Source: Qipengyuania profundimaris (lineage in GTDB: Bacteria > Pseudomonadota > Alphaproteobacteria > Sphingomonadales > Sphingomonadaceae). Taken from it: DNA of 64,000 nt. Under the pieces are notes generated by a model. The model saw nothing but the letters and a program-made list of their open reading frames with translations, was not told the origin of the DNA and did not search any database. The stretch lies in contig NZ_JAVAIM010000001.1 of assembly GCF_030717945.1 (NCBI RefSeq), forward strand, positions 185,131 to 249,130, read 5' to 3'. Positions 49,653 through 58,565 of the stretch are shown piece after piece. Position numbers and translations under genes: made by a program. Within the stretch, counting starts at the first letter, position 1, and each line of letters starts with the position of its first letter.

Positions 49653-51111
49653 ACTCGGCGGTCACGCTCCGGGCGTAGTCGTCTTCGCCGAAGGTCGCTT
49701 CCTGCCCGCGCAAATTCCGCTGCGGCGGTAGGCGATTGCCCGTGACCTGCTCGATCGCGCCCTGCCGGGTACCTCCGGGAGCGATTACGCGCCAGATGAT
49801 GCCAGCGGTATCGTCGCTGACCAACAGCGCACCATCGCCGGCCCATTCGACCCAGGTCGGGCGTCCGCGTGTCGTGCCATCGTCCTGGAGAAAGCCGGTC
49901 AGCACCGGGATCGGCTTACCGGTCGGGTTACCGCGCCCATCGAATGCCACATAGACCACATCGTAACCGGAGGGCGGCTTGCGATTCCACGATCCATGGC
50001 GGGCGATGAATGCGCCGCTTGAAAAGTCCTCGCCCATTTGTGCGCCTTCCGCGCTGAACACGAGCCCCAGTGCCGCGACATGCGGGCCGAGCGCATATTC
50101 GGGCGTGCGTACATAGTTGATGTAGGCGGGAATCGGATAGTCGACGCGCCGGTCGAAATTGTCGCCCCAATAGACCCATGGCCAGCCATATTGCGCGCCG
50201 ACGGGGACATTGGTGAGATAGTCCGGCACCAAGTCGGAGCCGAGCATGTCGCGCTCGTTGACCGTGGTCCAGAGCTCGCCCGACCAAGGGTTGAAGTCGA
50301 GGCCGTTGGCATTACGCAGACCGCCTCCGAAAATACGACGCCGCCCGCTTTCGAGATCGACCTCCCAGATGAGGGCGCGCCCTTCTTCTGCCTCCATGCC
50401 TTTGTCGGCGATGTTGGTATCGGACCCGACCGCGACATAGAGCTTCGTGCCGTCCTCATTGATTGCGAGGTTGCGCATCCAGTGCCCGCCGGCGGCGGCC
50501 AGGTCGGTGATTTTGCGGGGTTCGCCCGACACCGTGGCGGCGCCCAGTTCGTAGGGGTAGGCAAGCACCTCGTCGTGATTGGCGACATAGAGCGTGCCGT
50601 CATGCCATGCGAGGCCGGAGGGCGAGTCCAGACCGTCGAGCAGCACTTGGCGCACTTCGGCACGGCCGTCGCCATCGGCATCGCGAAGCAAGACGACCTG
50701 ATTGGGCGACTCGCCCCCTGCGCCTGCGCGATCCATCAACAGGCCTGCAATCCAGGCCGTTATCCCGCCATCGTCCTCCTTGGCCGGCGCGCGCGTGAGT
50801 GAAACGAGGATATCGCCATTCGGCAGCGCCTGTAGGGTGCGCGGGTGCTCGAGTCCGTCGGCAAAGCGCATGACGGCGAGGCCTTCGGCAGCGACCGGTA
50901 CTTCGTCGGCAGCCCAGCCGACCGGTTCGGCAATGGCGACTGTGGGAATTCCCTCGGCATTCGGCTCTTCCAGCGTGGGATCGGTGCCGACCACATCTTC
51001 CCATGGGACACTCGCGGTGTCGCCGCGGGTCAAAAACCAGAATGCGGCAGCCAGGACGATGAGGATGACGAGGAGGGCGATGCCCAGTTTCTTGGCGAGG
51101 CTCATGGCCAT
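49651..51111 (-). CDS. PQQ-dependent sugar dehydrogenase-like (sorbosone dehydrogenase) protein
   Basis: 486-residue exported, N-terminally anchored beta-propeller (anchor about 8-29: GIALLVILIVLAAAFWFL). The repeated blades and motifs such as VLLRDADGDGRAEVRQVLLDGLDSPSGLAWHDGTLYVA, NLAINEDGTKLYVAVGSDTNI, LRNANGLDFNPWSGELWTTVNERD and FIARHGSWNRKPPSGYDVVYVAFDG match the soluble glucose/L-sorbosone dehydrogenase family. PQQ use and substrate are family inferences; no PQQ biosynthesis genes are visible. Starts at 51111 and 51105 are both possible. Convergent with the acyl-CoA dehydrogenase through a 19-base palindrome. Confidence 0.87.
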   Translation of the reverse strand: MAMSLAKKLGIALLVILIVLAAAFWFLTRGDTASVPWEDVVGTDPTLEEPNAEGIPTVAIAEPVGWAADEVPVAAEGLAVMRFADGLEHPRTLQALPNGDILVSLTRAPAKEDDGGITAWIAGLLMDRAGAGGESPNQVVLLRDADGDGRAEVRQVLLDGLDSPSGLAWHDGTLYVANHDEVLAYPYELGAATVSGEPRKITDLAAAGGHWMRNLAINEDGTKLYVAVGSDTNIADKGMEAEEGRALIWEVDLESGRRRIFGGGLRNANGLDFNPWSGELWTTVNERDMLGSDLVPDYLTNVPVGAQYGWPWVYWGDNFDRRVDYPIPAYINYVRTPEYALGPHVAALGLVFSAEGAQMGEDFSSGAFIARHGSWNRKPPSGYDVVYVAFDGRGNPTGKPIPVLTGFLQDDGTTRGRPTWVEWAGDGALLVSDDTAGIIWRVIAPGGTRQGAIEQVTGNRLPPQRNLRGQEATFGEDDYARSVTAE

Positions 51112-51181
51112 AGCGAATAGGCGAGGCTTGCGGGCGCGGCAATGGGCTTGCCCTTCGCTTGGCGCGCATTAGATCACGCCC

Positions 51182-51664
51182 ATGTTCGATTTCCGCCCCG
51201 CCCCCGATTGTCCGAAACCCGAAGCCTATCGCCAGCTACGCGAGGCAGCCGACGCTTTGACTGCAGGCGAGCCCGATGGCGTGGCGAATATGGCGAACGT
51301 CGCAGCGCTGCTGTGGGACTTCCTGCCGGACCTCAACTGGGCCGGGTTCTACCGCATGATCGACGGCGAACTCGTGCTCGGCCCGTTCACGGGGCGCCCG
51401 GCCTGTATCCGCATCCCGCTCGGCACGGGGGTGTGCGGGGTGGCAGCCGCCGAGGCTGTGACGCAGCTGGTTGAAGACGTTCACACCTTCCCCGGCCACA
51501 TCGCCTGCGATTCGGACACGAATTCGGAGCTTGTGGTTCCGGTCGTGCGCGATGGGGCGGTGATCGCCGTGATCGATCTCGACAGCCCACAGAGGGCGCG
51601 CTTCGATGACGAGGATCTGCGCGGGATCGAAGAGTTGGCCAAAGTTATAGCCGAGCGGATTTAG
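51182..51664 (+). CDS. Free methionine-(R)-sulfoxide reductase (GAF domain)
   Basis: 160-residue GAF-domain enzyme (fRMsr) that reduces the R form of free methionine sulfoxide. The catalytic and resolving cysteines C75, C85 and C109 have the spacing of known fRMsr (10 and 24 residues), in GRPACIRIPLGTGVCGVAA and FPGHIACDSDTNSELVVPV. WAGFYR in the core is also conserved. It is a cytoplasmic oxidative-repair enzyme. The start is the ATG at 51182. Stands alone between divergent and parallel neighbours. Confidence 0.93.
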   Translation: MFDFRPAPDCPKPEAYRQLREAADALTAGEPDGVANMANVAALLWDFLPDLNWAGFYRMIDGELVLGPFTGRPACIRIPLGTGVCGVAAAEAVTQLVEDVHTFPGHIACDSDTNSELVVPVVRDGAVIAVIDLDSPQRARFDDEDLRGIEELAKVIAERI

Positions 51665-51776
51665 TCAGGATCGGCCCACGACGGCACAAGTTCAGGAGCG
51701 CTGTGGCATCGGGTGGAGCAAGAGCTATTCTTTCTGCATTTCCATCGAGCGGAGGCACCGATCAGGGAGCTGGACC

Positions 51777-52574
51777 ATGACAATGCGCAACATCATCGCA
51801 CTGACGAGCGGGATCGCAATGCTTCCTGGGGCGGCATTCGCCCAGGCCGCGCTGGAATATGAAATCGGCGGATATGAATATGCGGAGCCATTGCCGGAGG
51901 AAGTTGCTGAGGAAGAGGTCAAGCCTCGGATTGTCCTTGAGCCCACCGAAGAGCGGGTCGCACAGCGAGCCATTGAGGCGCGGCAGGACGGCACCGCCCC
52001 CACATTCGTCGAACGACCGATCCTTCAGCCGCTTCGCACGGTGGACCCGGACCGCACCGGCGTGATCGGCACCACCGCGGCCGGAGCCGACTTTGCGCAC
52101 GATAGTGCATTGCAAGCCCCTGTGACCTACACCGATGCGCCTCCGGTGGCGAGCGGCGCGATCGGTTCGACCGTTACCCCGATGCCAGCTCCTGTTGATC
52201 GCAGTGACGCAGGACGAACCTATGTCTATCGCGCCGGCCAAGAGCCACGCCTGCCGCTTGGCGGGCGGATCGTGCAATTCGATCGCGCGGCGTGGTTGCA
52301 GGAATGCTCCCGTCGGCTTGCCCCGCAGCGTGGCTATACCGACAATTCGGACGAGTATTACGATTACGATGAGATCGAGTATGACCCGGAGCGGTCAAAT
52401 GCTGCGACGCGGCGGTGCGAGACATATCTCGATAGCTACATGGCCAGCTCCCGGAGCGGCGGACTGCAAAACAGTGCCTCGCCCACGGGCGATTACATGC
52501 TGGTGCCGGTGACCGTCATGCAAATGCAGCAGGCACGATACAGCGACGGGACGCCGGTTCGCGCCAGAGACTAG
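51777..52574 (+). CDS. Exported hypothetical protein, acidic and tyrosine-rich
   Basis: Unrecognised 265-residue protein with a signal peptide (TMRNIIALTSGIAMLPGAAFAQA, cut near residue 24). The mature chain is rich in E, D, P and Y, with YEIGGYEYAEPLPEEVAEEEVKP early and an acidic DEYYDYDEIEYDPE stretch near residue 196, plus two cysteines (in LQECSRRLAP and TRRCETYLD). A LVPVTVMQMQQARYSD segment near the end may be a domain. A good ribosome-binding site (CAGGGAG) precedes the ATG. The gene ends 1 base before a 19-base palindrome and is convergent with parB. Function unknown. Confidence 0.72.
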   Translation: MTMRNIIALTSGIAMLPGAAFAQAALEYEIGGYEYAEPLPEEVAEEEVKPRIVLEPTEERVAQRAIEARQDGTAPTFVERPILQPLRTVDPDRTGVIGTTAAGADFAHDSALQAPVTYTDAPPVASGAIGSTVTPMPAPVDRSDAGRTYVYRAGQEPRLPLGGRIVQFDRAAWLQECSRRLAPQRGYTDNSDEYYDYDEIEYDPERSNAATRRCETYLDSYMASSRSGGLQNSASPTGDYMLVPVTVMQMQQARYSDGTPVRARD

Positions 52575-52593
52575 AAGTCGCGCGGCGCGACTT
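52575..52593. repeat. 19-base palindrome, copy 3 (perfect), bidirectional terminator candidate
   Basis: AAGTCGCGCGGCGCGACTT: 8-bp perfect stem, 3-base centre. It begins directly after the TAG of the exported hypothetical gene and lies 19 bases before the parB stop. Confidence 0.7.
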
Positions 52594-52612
52594 GAATAAG
52601 TAACTGATTTAG

Positions 52613-53581
52613 TTAGATATCTCCGCCGGTAAGCCGCTGACAGATGAGGTCGAGCTGGTCCAGCGTGCGATAGCGGATTGTGACGGTGCCCGTATTCGGG
52701 GTGTCCTCCGTCTTGATCCGGACCTGCATTCCGAGGAATTCCTCGAGGTGGCCCTGAACGGCCTCGATATCGGCATCGCCCGAGCCGCTGCCTACGCCCT
52801 TCGACGTTTTCTTTCGGTGGGCAGCCTTCGCAGGATCGCGGGCAAGTTTTTCAATGTCCCTCACCGAAAGCTTTTCCGCGACCGCGCGGCGCGCGAGATC
52901 GGAAGCGTCGTCATTGCCAATCAGGGCGCGGGCATGGCCCATCGACAAACTGCCCTCCGCGACCAGCGCGAGGACATCGTCAGGAAGCGCCAATAGCCGC
53001 TGGAAATTGGCAACATGACTGCGCGATTTGTCGACCAGTTTGGCGATCTCTGCCTGGGTCATACCCTCGGTATCGGCTAGCTTCTGGTAGGCGCGCGCCT
53101 CTTCGATGGGGTTGAGATCTTCGCGCTGCAGGTTCTCGATCAGCGCCAGCGCCATGATTTCGCGCTGCTCCAGCTTGCGCACGATTGCCGGAATTTCATG
53201 CAATCGGGCGCGCTGCGCGGCGCGCCATCGCCGCTCCCCGGCGACGAGCTGGTAGCGTCCCGACCCGAGCGGCCGCACGATGATTGGCTGGATCACCCCG
53301 CGCGCGGCAATCGAGGAGGCGAGTTCGTCCAACGCTTCTTCGCGGAAGTGGGTACGGGGCTGGCCCGGCAGGGGCTCGATATCGGCGACCGGAATTGAGG
53401 CTAGACCCTCCCCGTCTACTGGCGGAACCGGAGCCGGCGAGGCATCGGGTGCAAGTTCGCCTGTGATTTCACGCTTGACCAGCGGCTCTTCCCGGCGGGT
53501 TTCTCCGAGTAGGGCGTTAAGACCTTTACCGAGTTTCTTCTTGCGGTCGATCGGGCGTGATGTTTGCGTACTGTCGCTCAT
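52613..53581 (-). CDS. parB: Chromosome partitioning protein ParB
   Basis: 322-residue DNA-binding CTPase that loads at parS and spreads to form the partition complex. The N-terminal domain has the CTP-binding motif VAGERRWRAAQRA and LIENLQREDLNPIEEARAYQKL. The helix-turn-helix lies about 160-215 (MTQAEIAKLVDKSRSHVANFQRLL). A C-terminal dimerisation domain ends the chain. Start at 53581 (MSDSTQT); the open frame upstream is parA in another frame. Coupled to parA by ATGA. Two parS-like sites lie within 3.5 kb upstream of this gene. Confidence 0.96.
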   Translation of the reverse strand: MSDSTQTSRPIDRKKKLGKGLNALLGETRREEPLVKREITGELAPDASPAPVPPVDGEGLASIPVADIEPLPGQPRTHFREEALDELASSIAARGVIQPIIVRPLGSGRYQLVAGERRWRAAQRARLHEIPAIVRKLEQREIMALALIENLQREDLNPIEEARAYQKLADTEGMTQAEIAKLVDKSRSHVANFQRLLALPDDVLALVAEGSLSMGHARALIGNDDASDLARRAVAEKLSVRDIEKLARDPAKAAHRKKTSKGVGSGSGDADIEAVQGHLEEFLGMQVRIKTEDTPNTGTVTIRYRTLDQLDLICQRLTGGDI

Positions 53582-54357
53582 GCGGCTTTCCTTGTTTCGG
53601 GCAACCGCCCGATCAGTTCGCGGGCCAGGCCGATATAGGCACGGCTTCCCGGGCATTGGTGATCGTAGACGAGCGCCGGCAAGCCGTGGCTCGGCGCCTC
53701 CGACAGGCGTACGTTTCGCGGAATAACGTTTTCGAACACCAAGGGGCCGAGGCAATCGCGAACATCGTCGGCGACCTGGTCGGTCAGGCGATTGCGGCGA
53801 TCGAACATGGTGAGCACGACGCCGACAATGCCGAGATCGGCGTTAAAGCCTTGCTGCACTCGCTCGACCGTCTGAAGGAGCTGACTCAGCCCTTCCAGCG
53901 CGAAAAACTCGCACTGTAGCGGCACCATCAGAGTATCGGCCGCGCACAATGCGTTGAGCGTCAACAATCCGAGCGACGGCGGACAGTCCACAAAACATAC
54001 ATCGTAGGCCGCGACAGGGTGGCTCAAAGCACTTTTCAGGCGATGGGTCCGATCGTCGACCGAAACGAGCTCCACTTCCGCCCCCGAGAGGTCCTGCGTG
54101 GCCGGCACGATCTCCAGATTCGGTATCTCGGTTTCGAGGGCGCATTCGGCGAGAGTCGCCTGATCGAGCAGCAGATCGTAACTGCTGTTTTCGCGCGATG
54201 CGGCATCGACACCGAGACCCGTGGAGGCATTCCCTTGCGGATCGAGATCGACCAGCAAAGTCTTCCACCCGGTCGCAGCCATCGCAGTGGCGATGTTGAT
54301 CGCCGTCGTTGTCTTGCCCACTCCACCCTTTTGGTTGGCAATTGCGATGGTGATCAT
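53578..54357 (-). CDS. parA: Chromosome partitioning ATPase ParA
   Basis: 259-residue Walker-type ATPase that binds DNA non-specifically and positions ParB-parS complexes. It has the deviant Walker A ANQKGGVGKTTTAINIA at the N terminus (about 8-24), ILLVDLDPQGNASTGLG-like sequence and CFVDCPPSLGLLTLNAL (Walker B). The start is ATG at 54357, preceded by AAGGG; a TTG 15 bases earlier is in frame. Coupled to rsmG (ATGA) and to parB (ATGA), as in most alphaproteobacteria. Confidence 0.96.
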   Translation of the reverse strand: MITIAIANQKGGVGKTTTAINIATAMAATGWKTLLVDLDPQGNASTGLGVDAASRENSSYDLLLDQATLAECALETEIPNLEIVPATQDLSGAEVELVSVDDRTHRLKSALSHPVAAYDVCFVDCPPSLGLLTLNALCAADTLMVPLQCEFFALEGLSQLLQTVERVQQGFNADLGIVGVVLTMFDRRNRLTDQVADDVRDCLGPLVFENVIPRNVRLSEAPSHGLPALVYDHQCPGSRAYIGLARELIGRLPETRKAA

Positions 54358-54983
54358 TTCGAACCCTTCCAATTACCCTTGCCGACGATGATGCCGGCCT
54401 CGGCGTCGGTCAATGATTGTTCCACGTGGAACATCCGCCGATACCGTCTCGGCAATGCCTGTACTTCTTGCTCCGCAGACCGGCCTTTGGGCAACACCCA
54501 TTGCGTACTGCTTGTGGAGAAGCGTGCGGATAATCGCAGCAAGCGGTCGAGCGGTGCGAAGGCTCGCGCCGAGATTACGCCAGCTTCCAGATCGTCGACT
54601 TGTTCGAGGCGTCGGCCCTCGACGCGGCAATTGTCGAGACCTAAATCGTGTGTCACCCGTTGGAGCCACTCGATCCTTCGTTTGCGGGATTCCACGAGGA
54701 TTACAGCCTGTTGCGGGCGCATGGCCGCAATTACCAGACCGGGGAAGCCCGCACCCGCGCCGAGATCCATCCAGATACCTCGCGGCTCGGAAACCCAGCG
54801 CAGCAACTGAGCGGAGTCTGCAATGTGGCGAAGCCAGATCTGCTCGAGTGAACTTTTCGCCACCAGGTTCTGCTGAGAATTTTCCTCTTTGAGCGCACCG
54901 ACCAACTGATCCAGGCGCTTCAGCGATTCGCCCGAACATTGCTGCGATACAAATTCCCGCGCCTCTTCCTCTGTCGCGATCAC
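54354..54983 (-). CDS. rsmG: 16S rRNA (guanine527-N7)-methyltransferase RsmG
   Basis: 209-residue S-adenosylmethionine methyltransferase of the RsmG (GidB) family that methylates G527 in the 530 loop of 16S rRNA. SAM motif [16 protein letters not shown] (about 71-86), [13 protein letters not shown] and [14 protein letters not shown]. The start is GTG at 54983, overlapping the mnmG stop as GTGA. The gene contains a perfect 16-base parS palindrome at 54418-54433 (codons for FHVEQ). Loss of this protein is associated with low-level streptomycin resistance in other bacteria. Confidence 0.95.
   Translation of the reverse strand: MIATEEEAREFVSQQCSGESLKRLDQLVGALKEENSQQNLVAKSSLEQIWLRHIADSAQLLRWVSEPRGIWMDLGAGAGFPGLVIAAMRPQQAVILVESRKRRIEWLQRVTHDLGLDNCRVEGRRLEQVDDLEAGVISARAFAPLDRLLRLSARFSTSSTQWVLPKGRSAEQEVQALPRRYRRMFHVEQSLTDAEAGIIVGKGNWKGSK
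54418..54433. promoter_or_regulatory. parS-like site inside rsmG
   Basis: TGTTCCACGTGGAACA is a perfect palindrome. The bacterial parS consensus is TGTTTCACGTGAAACA, of which this is a symmetrical two-base variant. Confidence 0.85.
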
Positions 54984-56833
54984 GCGGCGATTCGCCCGAT
55001 ACGCTTGGCATGTACCAGTAAGGCAGCAAGTGCCGCCGGAGTTACACCCTGAACGCGGGAGGCCGCAGCCATGCTTTCCGGCCGGGAAGCTGAAAGGCGC
55101 TCGACCATCTCGTTGGAAAGGCCAGGGACCTCCAAATAGGGAAAATCGCGCGAAAGGCGAAGAGATTCGCTGGTGCGGAGTTCGGAAAGTTCCGCGTCCT
55201 GTCGCGCCAGATAGGGCGCGTAGAACGCATCTTCGGCCATCTCGACTGCGAGTTCATCCAGAGGATCGAGCTCCGGATATAGTGTCGCCGCGTTGCGGAG
55301 CGTGACGTTGCCCGTTCCCAGCCAATCGGCCAGCGACTTGATTCCGGCATCGCGTTTCACGCGGAGCCCTGCGTCGGCGAGGTTTCTCGAGTGGATGCTT
55401 GCCGCAAATAGCGCTTCGTAGCGCTCCTGACGCTCAGTCCGGGCACCGAACCACGCTGTCCGCTCTTCGCCGACAAGGCCGGCTTCGATTGCAAGCGGGG
55501 TAAGGCGACTGTCGGCATTGCTTGCCCGTAGTCGCAGGCGATACTCCGCACGTGCTGTCAGCATCCGGTAGGGCTCGGTAATGCCGTGCAGCGTCAAGTC
55601 GTCGATCATGACGGCCATATAGGAATTCGCCCGGTCAAGCGCGACGGGCTCCTTGCCAGCCGCTTCGGCCGCAGCATGCATGCCCGCGACCAGGCCCTGA
55701 GCGGCCGCCTCTTCATACCCTGTCGTGCCATTGATCTGACCGGCGCAGTAAAGGCCAGGGATGGCATGCAGTTCGAGCGACGCCTTCAGCGCGCGCGGGT
55801 CTATATGGTCATACTCGACGGCATACCCCGGCACCTCCACTTTTACACGACTTAGCCCGGGCATCTCGCGCAGGAAATCGACCTGCACGTCGGTCGGCAA
55901 AGAGGTCGAGATCCCGTTGGGATAGACCAGATGCGTGTAGAGGCCCTCGGGCTCGAGGAATACCTGATGGCCCTCCCGGTCTCCGAAACGGTGGATTTTG
56001 TCCTCGATCGACGGACAATATCGCGGACCCGCCGCCCCGATCGCACCGGAAAACAGCGGAGACCGGTCCAGATTTGCGCGAATAATGTCGTGTGCACGAG
56101 TGTTCGTGCGGGTTACGGCACAGAAGATTTGCGGATTGCGACGCGCCTTGGTGAGCGATGACATCGTCCAGGCCTCGCCGTCCGAAGGCTGCTCCTCCAG
56201 CGCCGCCCAGTCGATCGTTCGCCCATCGAGACGCGGCGGCGTACCGGTTTTCAGGCGACCCATCGGCAAACCCGCGCCCCTAAGCTGCTCCGCGAGCCGA
56301 CGGGCGGCGTTCTCGCCTACCCTGCCCCCTTCGAACCGGTCCTCACCGCGATATAGCACTCCCCCGAGGAACGTCCCCGTACAAAGGACCACCGCGCGCG
56401 CCCGCAGCAGCGTGCCATCGGCCAATTCGAGCCCGGCAACCTCGTCACCTTCGAGCATCAACGCTGCCGCCTCGCCCTGGATGCATTCGAGCTTCGTCTC
56501 TAGCGCGACCAGGCGCTGCACCTCAGCCTTGAACAGCCGACGATCAGCCTGAACGCGCGGGCCCCAAACCGCGCTGCCCTTGGAGCGGTTCAGCATACGA
56601 TAGTGAATGGCGCCGGCATCTGCTGCCCGACCAAGTACGCCGTCCAGAGCATCGACTTCGCGCACGAGATGCCCCTTGCCGAGGCCCCCGATCGCCGGAT
56701 TGCAACTCATCGCTCCGATTGCCGCGAGATCAAAAGTGACCAGTCCGACACGCGCACCCATCCGCGCGGCTGCGCAAGCCGCCTCGACACCGGCATGACC
56801 GCCGCCGACAATTAGGACTTCATAATGGTGCAT
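54980..56833 (-). CDS. mnmG: tRNA uridine-5-carboxymethylaminomethyl(34) synthesis enzyme MnmG
   Basis: 617-residue FAD protein that works with MnmE to add the cmnm5 group to wobble U34 of tRNAs. FAD-binding [17 protein letters not shown] (about 10-26), [26 protein letters not shown] (GidA signature 1, about 40), [14 protein letters not shown] (about 280, GidA signature 2) and a C-terminal helical domain (about 545-617). A GXGxxG-like NAD site is also expected. It is the first of four coupled genes (mnmG-rsmG-parA-parB) and follows mnmE by 85 bases, which hold a parS-like site. Confidence 0.96.
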   Translation of the reverse strand: MHHYEVLIVGGGHAGVEAACAAARMGARVGLVTFDLAAIGAMSCNPAIGGLGKGHLVREVDALDGVLGRAADAGAIHYRMLNRSKGSAVWGPRVQADRRLFKAEVQRLVALETKLECIQGEAAALMLEGDEVAGLELADGTLLRARAVVLCTGTFLGGVLYRGEDRFEGGRVGENAARRLAEQLRGAGLPMGRLKTGTPPRLDGRTIDWAALEEQPSDGEAWTMSSLTKARRNPQIFCAVTRTNTRAHDIIRANLDRSPLFSGAIGAAGPRYCPSIEDKIHRFGDREGHQVFLEPEGLYTHLVYPNGISTSLPTDVQVDFLREMPGLSRVKVEVPGYAVEYDHIDPRALKASLELHAIPGLYCAGQINGTTGYEEAAAQGLVAGMHAAAEAAGKEPVALDRANSYMAVMIDDLTLHGITEPYRMLTARAEYRLRLRASNADSRLTPLAIEAGLVGEERTAWFGARTERQERYEALFAASIHSRNLADAGLRVKRDAGIKSLADWLGTGNVTLRNAATLYPELDPLDELAVEMAEDAFYAPYLARQDAELSELRTSESLRLSRDFPYLEVPGLSNEMVERLSASRPESMAAASRVQGVTPAALAALLVHAKRIGRIAA

Positions 56834-56876
56834 GTTGGCCCCTTATCGTGGTCGCTTGGACGGGTCAAAGGCACAA

Positions 56877-56892
56877 TGTTTCACGTGAAGCA
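56877..56892. promoter_or_regulatory. parS-like site between mnmE and mnmG
   Basis: TGTTTCACGTGAAGCA differs from the parS consensus TGTTTCACGTGAAACA at one base. It lies in the 85-base gap between mnmE and mnmG. Confidence 0.85.
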
Positions 56893-56918
56893 CTAGCTGG
56901 AGGTCGAAGCACGTTCGC

Positions 56919-58187
56919 CTATTTTCCGATACAGAAGCGGCCGAACAAAGCATCGAGCATGTCTTCTGTCGAATTCCGGCCCGACATAGAGTCGAGCGCC
57001 ACGCGCGCCAGTCGCAACTCTTCCGCAATCACCAGTGTGTCGCTTACCCGGCTAGCCCCGGCGAGATGCTCGCCACAAGTGGTGGCCAGTCCCTTCTGAC
57101 GCCGGTTGAAGGCAATGCGATCCGGCGGAGGAAGCAGGTCTTTGGCCCGATCCACCAACACCCGCACCAGATCATCGAGGCCCGAACCGGTTACAGCCGA
57201 AACCGCATGCCCTTCGTTTCCGGCATCGTCCAGATCCGCCTTGGGGGCGATTTGGATTGCGCCAGCCGGACAGTCCGCCGGAGGACCAAGCCAAAGCACG
57301 ATGTCCGCCTTCTCCAGCTCCCTTTGCGCTCGATCGATGCCGATGGCCTCAATATCACCGGCGCCTTCCTGCCGGAGCCCGGCGGTGTCGATGAAAACGA
57401 AAGGAACACCGCCAATTGCCACGGGGCGCTCGATCACATCGCGGGTCGTTCCGGCCACGGGCGACACGATCGCGGCGCCTTCGTCCAGCAGGGCATTGAA
57501 AAGGGATGATTTTCCCGCATTCGGCGGCCCCGCGAACACGACCCGCACGCCATCGCGTAGGCGGTCCGCCGAGGGGCGCGACAAGACGTTGTCGATCTCG
57601 GCCCTCAGGGTCGAAAGTTCATCGACGAAGTCGGTCGGAAGCACTTCCACGTCATCTTCATCGGAAAAGTCGATCGCTGCTTCCACTTGGGCCGAAAGAC
57701 CGAGCAGCTGGGTTCGCCACTCCTCGATACGGCGGGAGAGCCCGCCCCCAGCCGCCGACATGGCTCCGCGCCTTTGCCATTCGGTTTCAGCTGCAAGTAA
57801 ATCGCCCAGCCCCTCGGCCTCGGCCAGATCGATGCGCCCATTGGCAAAAGCGCGCCGGGTGAATTCGCCAGCCTCCGCCTCGCGCAGATCCGCCAGCGTC
57901 GCGAGCTCGGCCATAACGGCCGCGACTACAGCGCGCCCGCCATGGCAGTGCAGTTCTGCAACATTCTCACCAGTCACTGTCTTCGGTGCAGGAAACCACA
58001 GGACCAGAGCCTCATCGAGCGCATGCCCGTCGCGATCGCGCAATGTACGAAGGCTCGCCAAGCGTTGCTCCGGCAAGTCGCCAACGAGCGCTTCCAGAGC
58101 GGCACCGGCACCCGGGCCGCTGATGCGTATGACTGCTATTCCGGCAGGAGGCGCGCCGCTCGAAAGCGCAAAAATCGTGTCTTGCAT
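56919..58187 (-). CDS. mnmE: tRNA uridine-5-carboxymethylaminomethyl(34) synthesis GTPase MnmE
   Basis: 422-residue GTPase partner of MnmG. N-terminal tetrahydrofolate-binding TrmE domain (about 1-115, with FALSSGAPPAGIAVIRISGP), helical domain, G domain (about 215-365) and the conserved C-terminal CIGK. G1 is GPPNAGKSS, G2 region is PVAGTTRDVIE, and G3 is DTAGLR. At G4 the usual NKxD reads PKAD (IQIAPKADLDD), so the base-specificity asparagine is replaced. The start at 58187 (MQDTIFALSSG) is standard. Preceded by a small DUF6489 gene 16 bases upstream; parABS-linked genes follow. Confidence 0.94.
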   Translation of the reverse strand: MQDTIFALSSGAPPAGIAVIRISGPGAGAALEALVGDLPEQRLASLRTLRDRDGHALDEALVLWFPAPKTVTGENVAELHCHGGRAVVAAVMAELATLADLREAEAGEFTRRAFANGRIDLAEAEGLGDLLAAETEWQRRGAMSAAGGGLSRRIEEWRTQLLGLSAQVEAAIDFSDEDDVEVLPTDFVDELSTLRAEIDNVLSRPSADRLRDGVRVVFAGPPNAGKSSLFNALLDEGAAIVSPVAGTTRDVIERPVAIGGVPFVFIDTAGLRQEGAGDIEAIGIDRAQRELEKADIVLWLGPPADCPAGAIQIAPKADLDDAGNEGHAVSAVTGSGLDDLVRVLVDRAKDLLPPPDRIAFNRRQKGLATTCGEHLAGASRVSDTLVIAEELRLARVALDSMSGRNSTEDMLDALFGRFCIGK

Positions 58188-58203
58188 CGAGTATCCGGAA
58201 AAA

Positions 58204-58470
58204 TCAGTCTTCTTTCGCTGGCTTGTCGCCCGGAGACACCGTCCGCGCCGAATTGGCACCTTCCATGAAGCTCTGGAACAGCTTGAACCCGGCTTGCCCC
58301 ATGGGTGCGAGTTGCTTGGCATATTCCTGCAACTGGTCGGTGCTGGAGACGCCCTTCATCGCCTTGGACATCATGTCGACATAGACGGCGTTGGCTTTCC
58401 CCACATCGGGCAGCCCCATGAATGTCCGCGCCTCTTCGGGGGTGCAGTCGATTTCGATATGGACCTTCAT
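58204..58470 (-). CDS. DUF6489 family protein
   Basis: 88-residue soluble protein that I take to be the DUF6489 family of Alphaproteobacteria: MKVHIEIDCTPEEARTFMGLPDV at the N terminus, a helical middle (QLQEYAKQLAPMGQAGFKLFQSF) and a disordered end. Function unknown. It lies just upstream of mnmE in the same direction, so it may be co-transcribed. Its start is 95 bases from the divergent dienelactone hydrolase gene. Confidence 0.78.
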   Translation of the reverse strand: MKVHIEIDCTPEEARTFMGLPDVGKANAVYVDMMSKAMKGVSSTDQLQEYAKQLAPMGQAGFKLFQSFMEGANSARTVSPGDKPAKED

Positions 58471-58565
58471 GGCGCTTCCTCCGTTATGGCGCTGTACCGC
58501 CTATCTGGGTTTGCCAAGCCTTCGAGGCAAGCGCTAAGCCCGAAACACCAGAGGAGATGCCACGC

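Noticed and set aside
52613..58187. Replication origin within the par block
   Set aside because: The parABS-mnm block suggests proximity, but no cluster of DnaA boxes or AT-rich unwinding region was recognised, so no origin is annotated.
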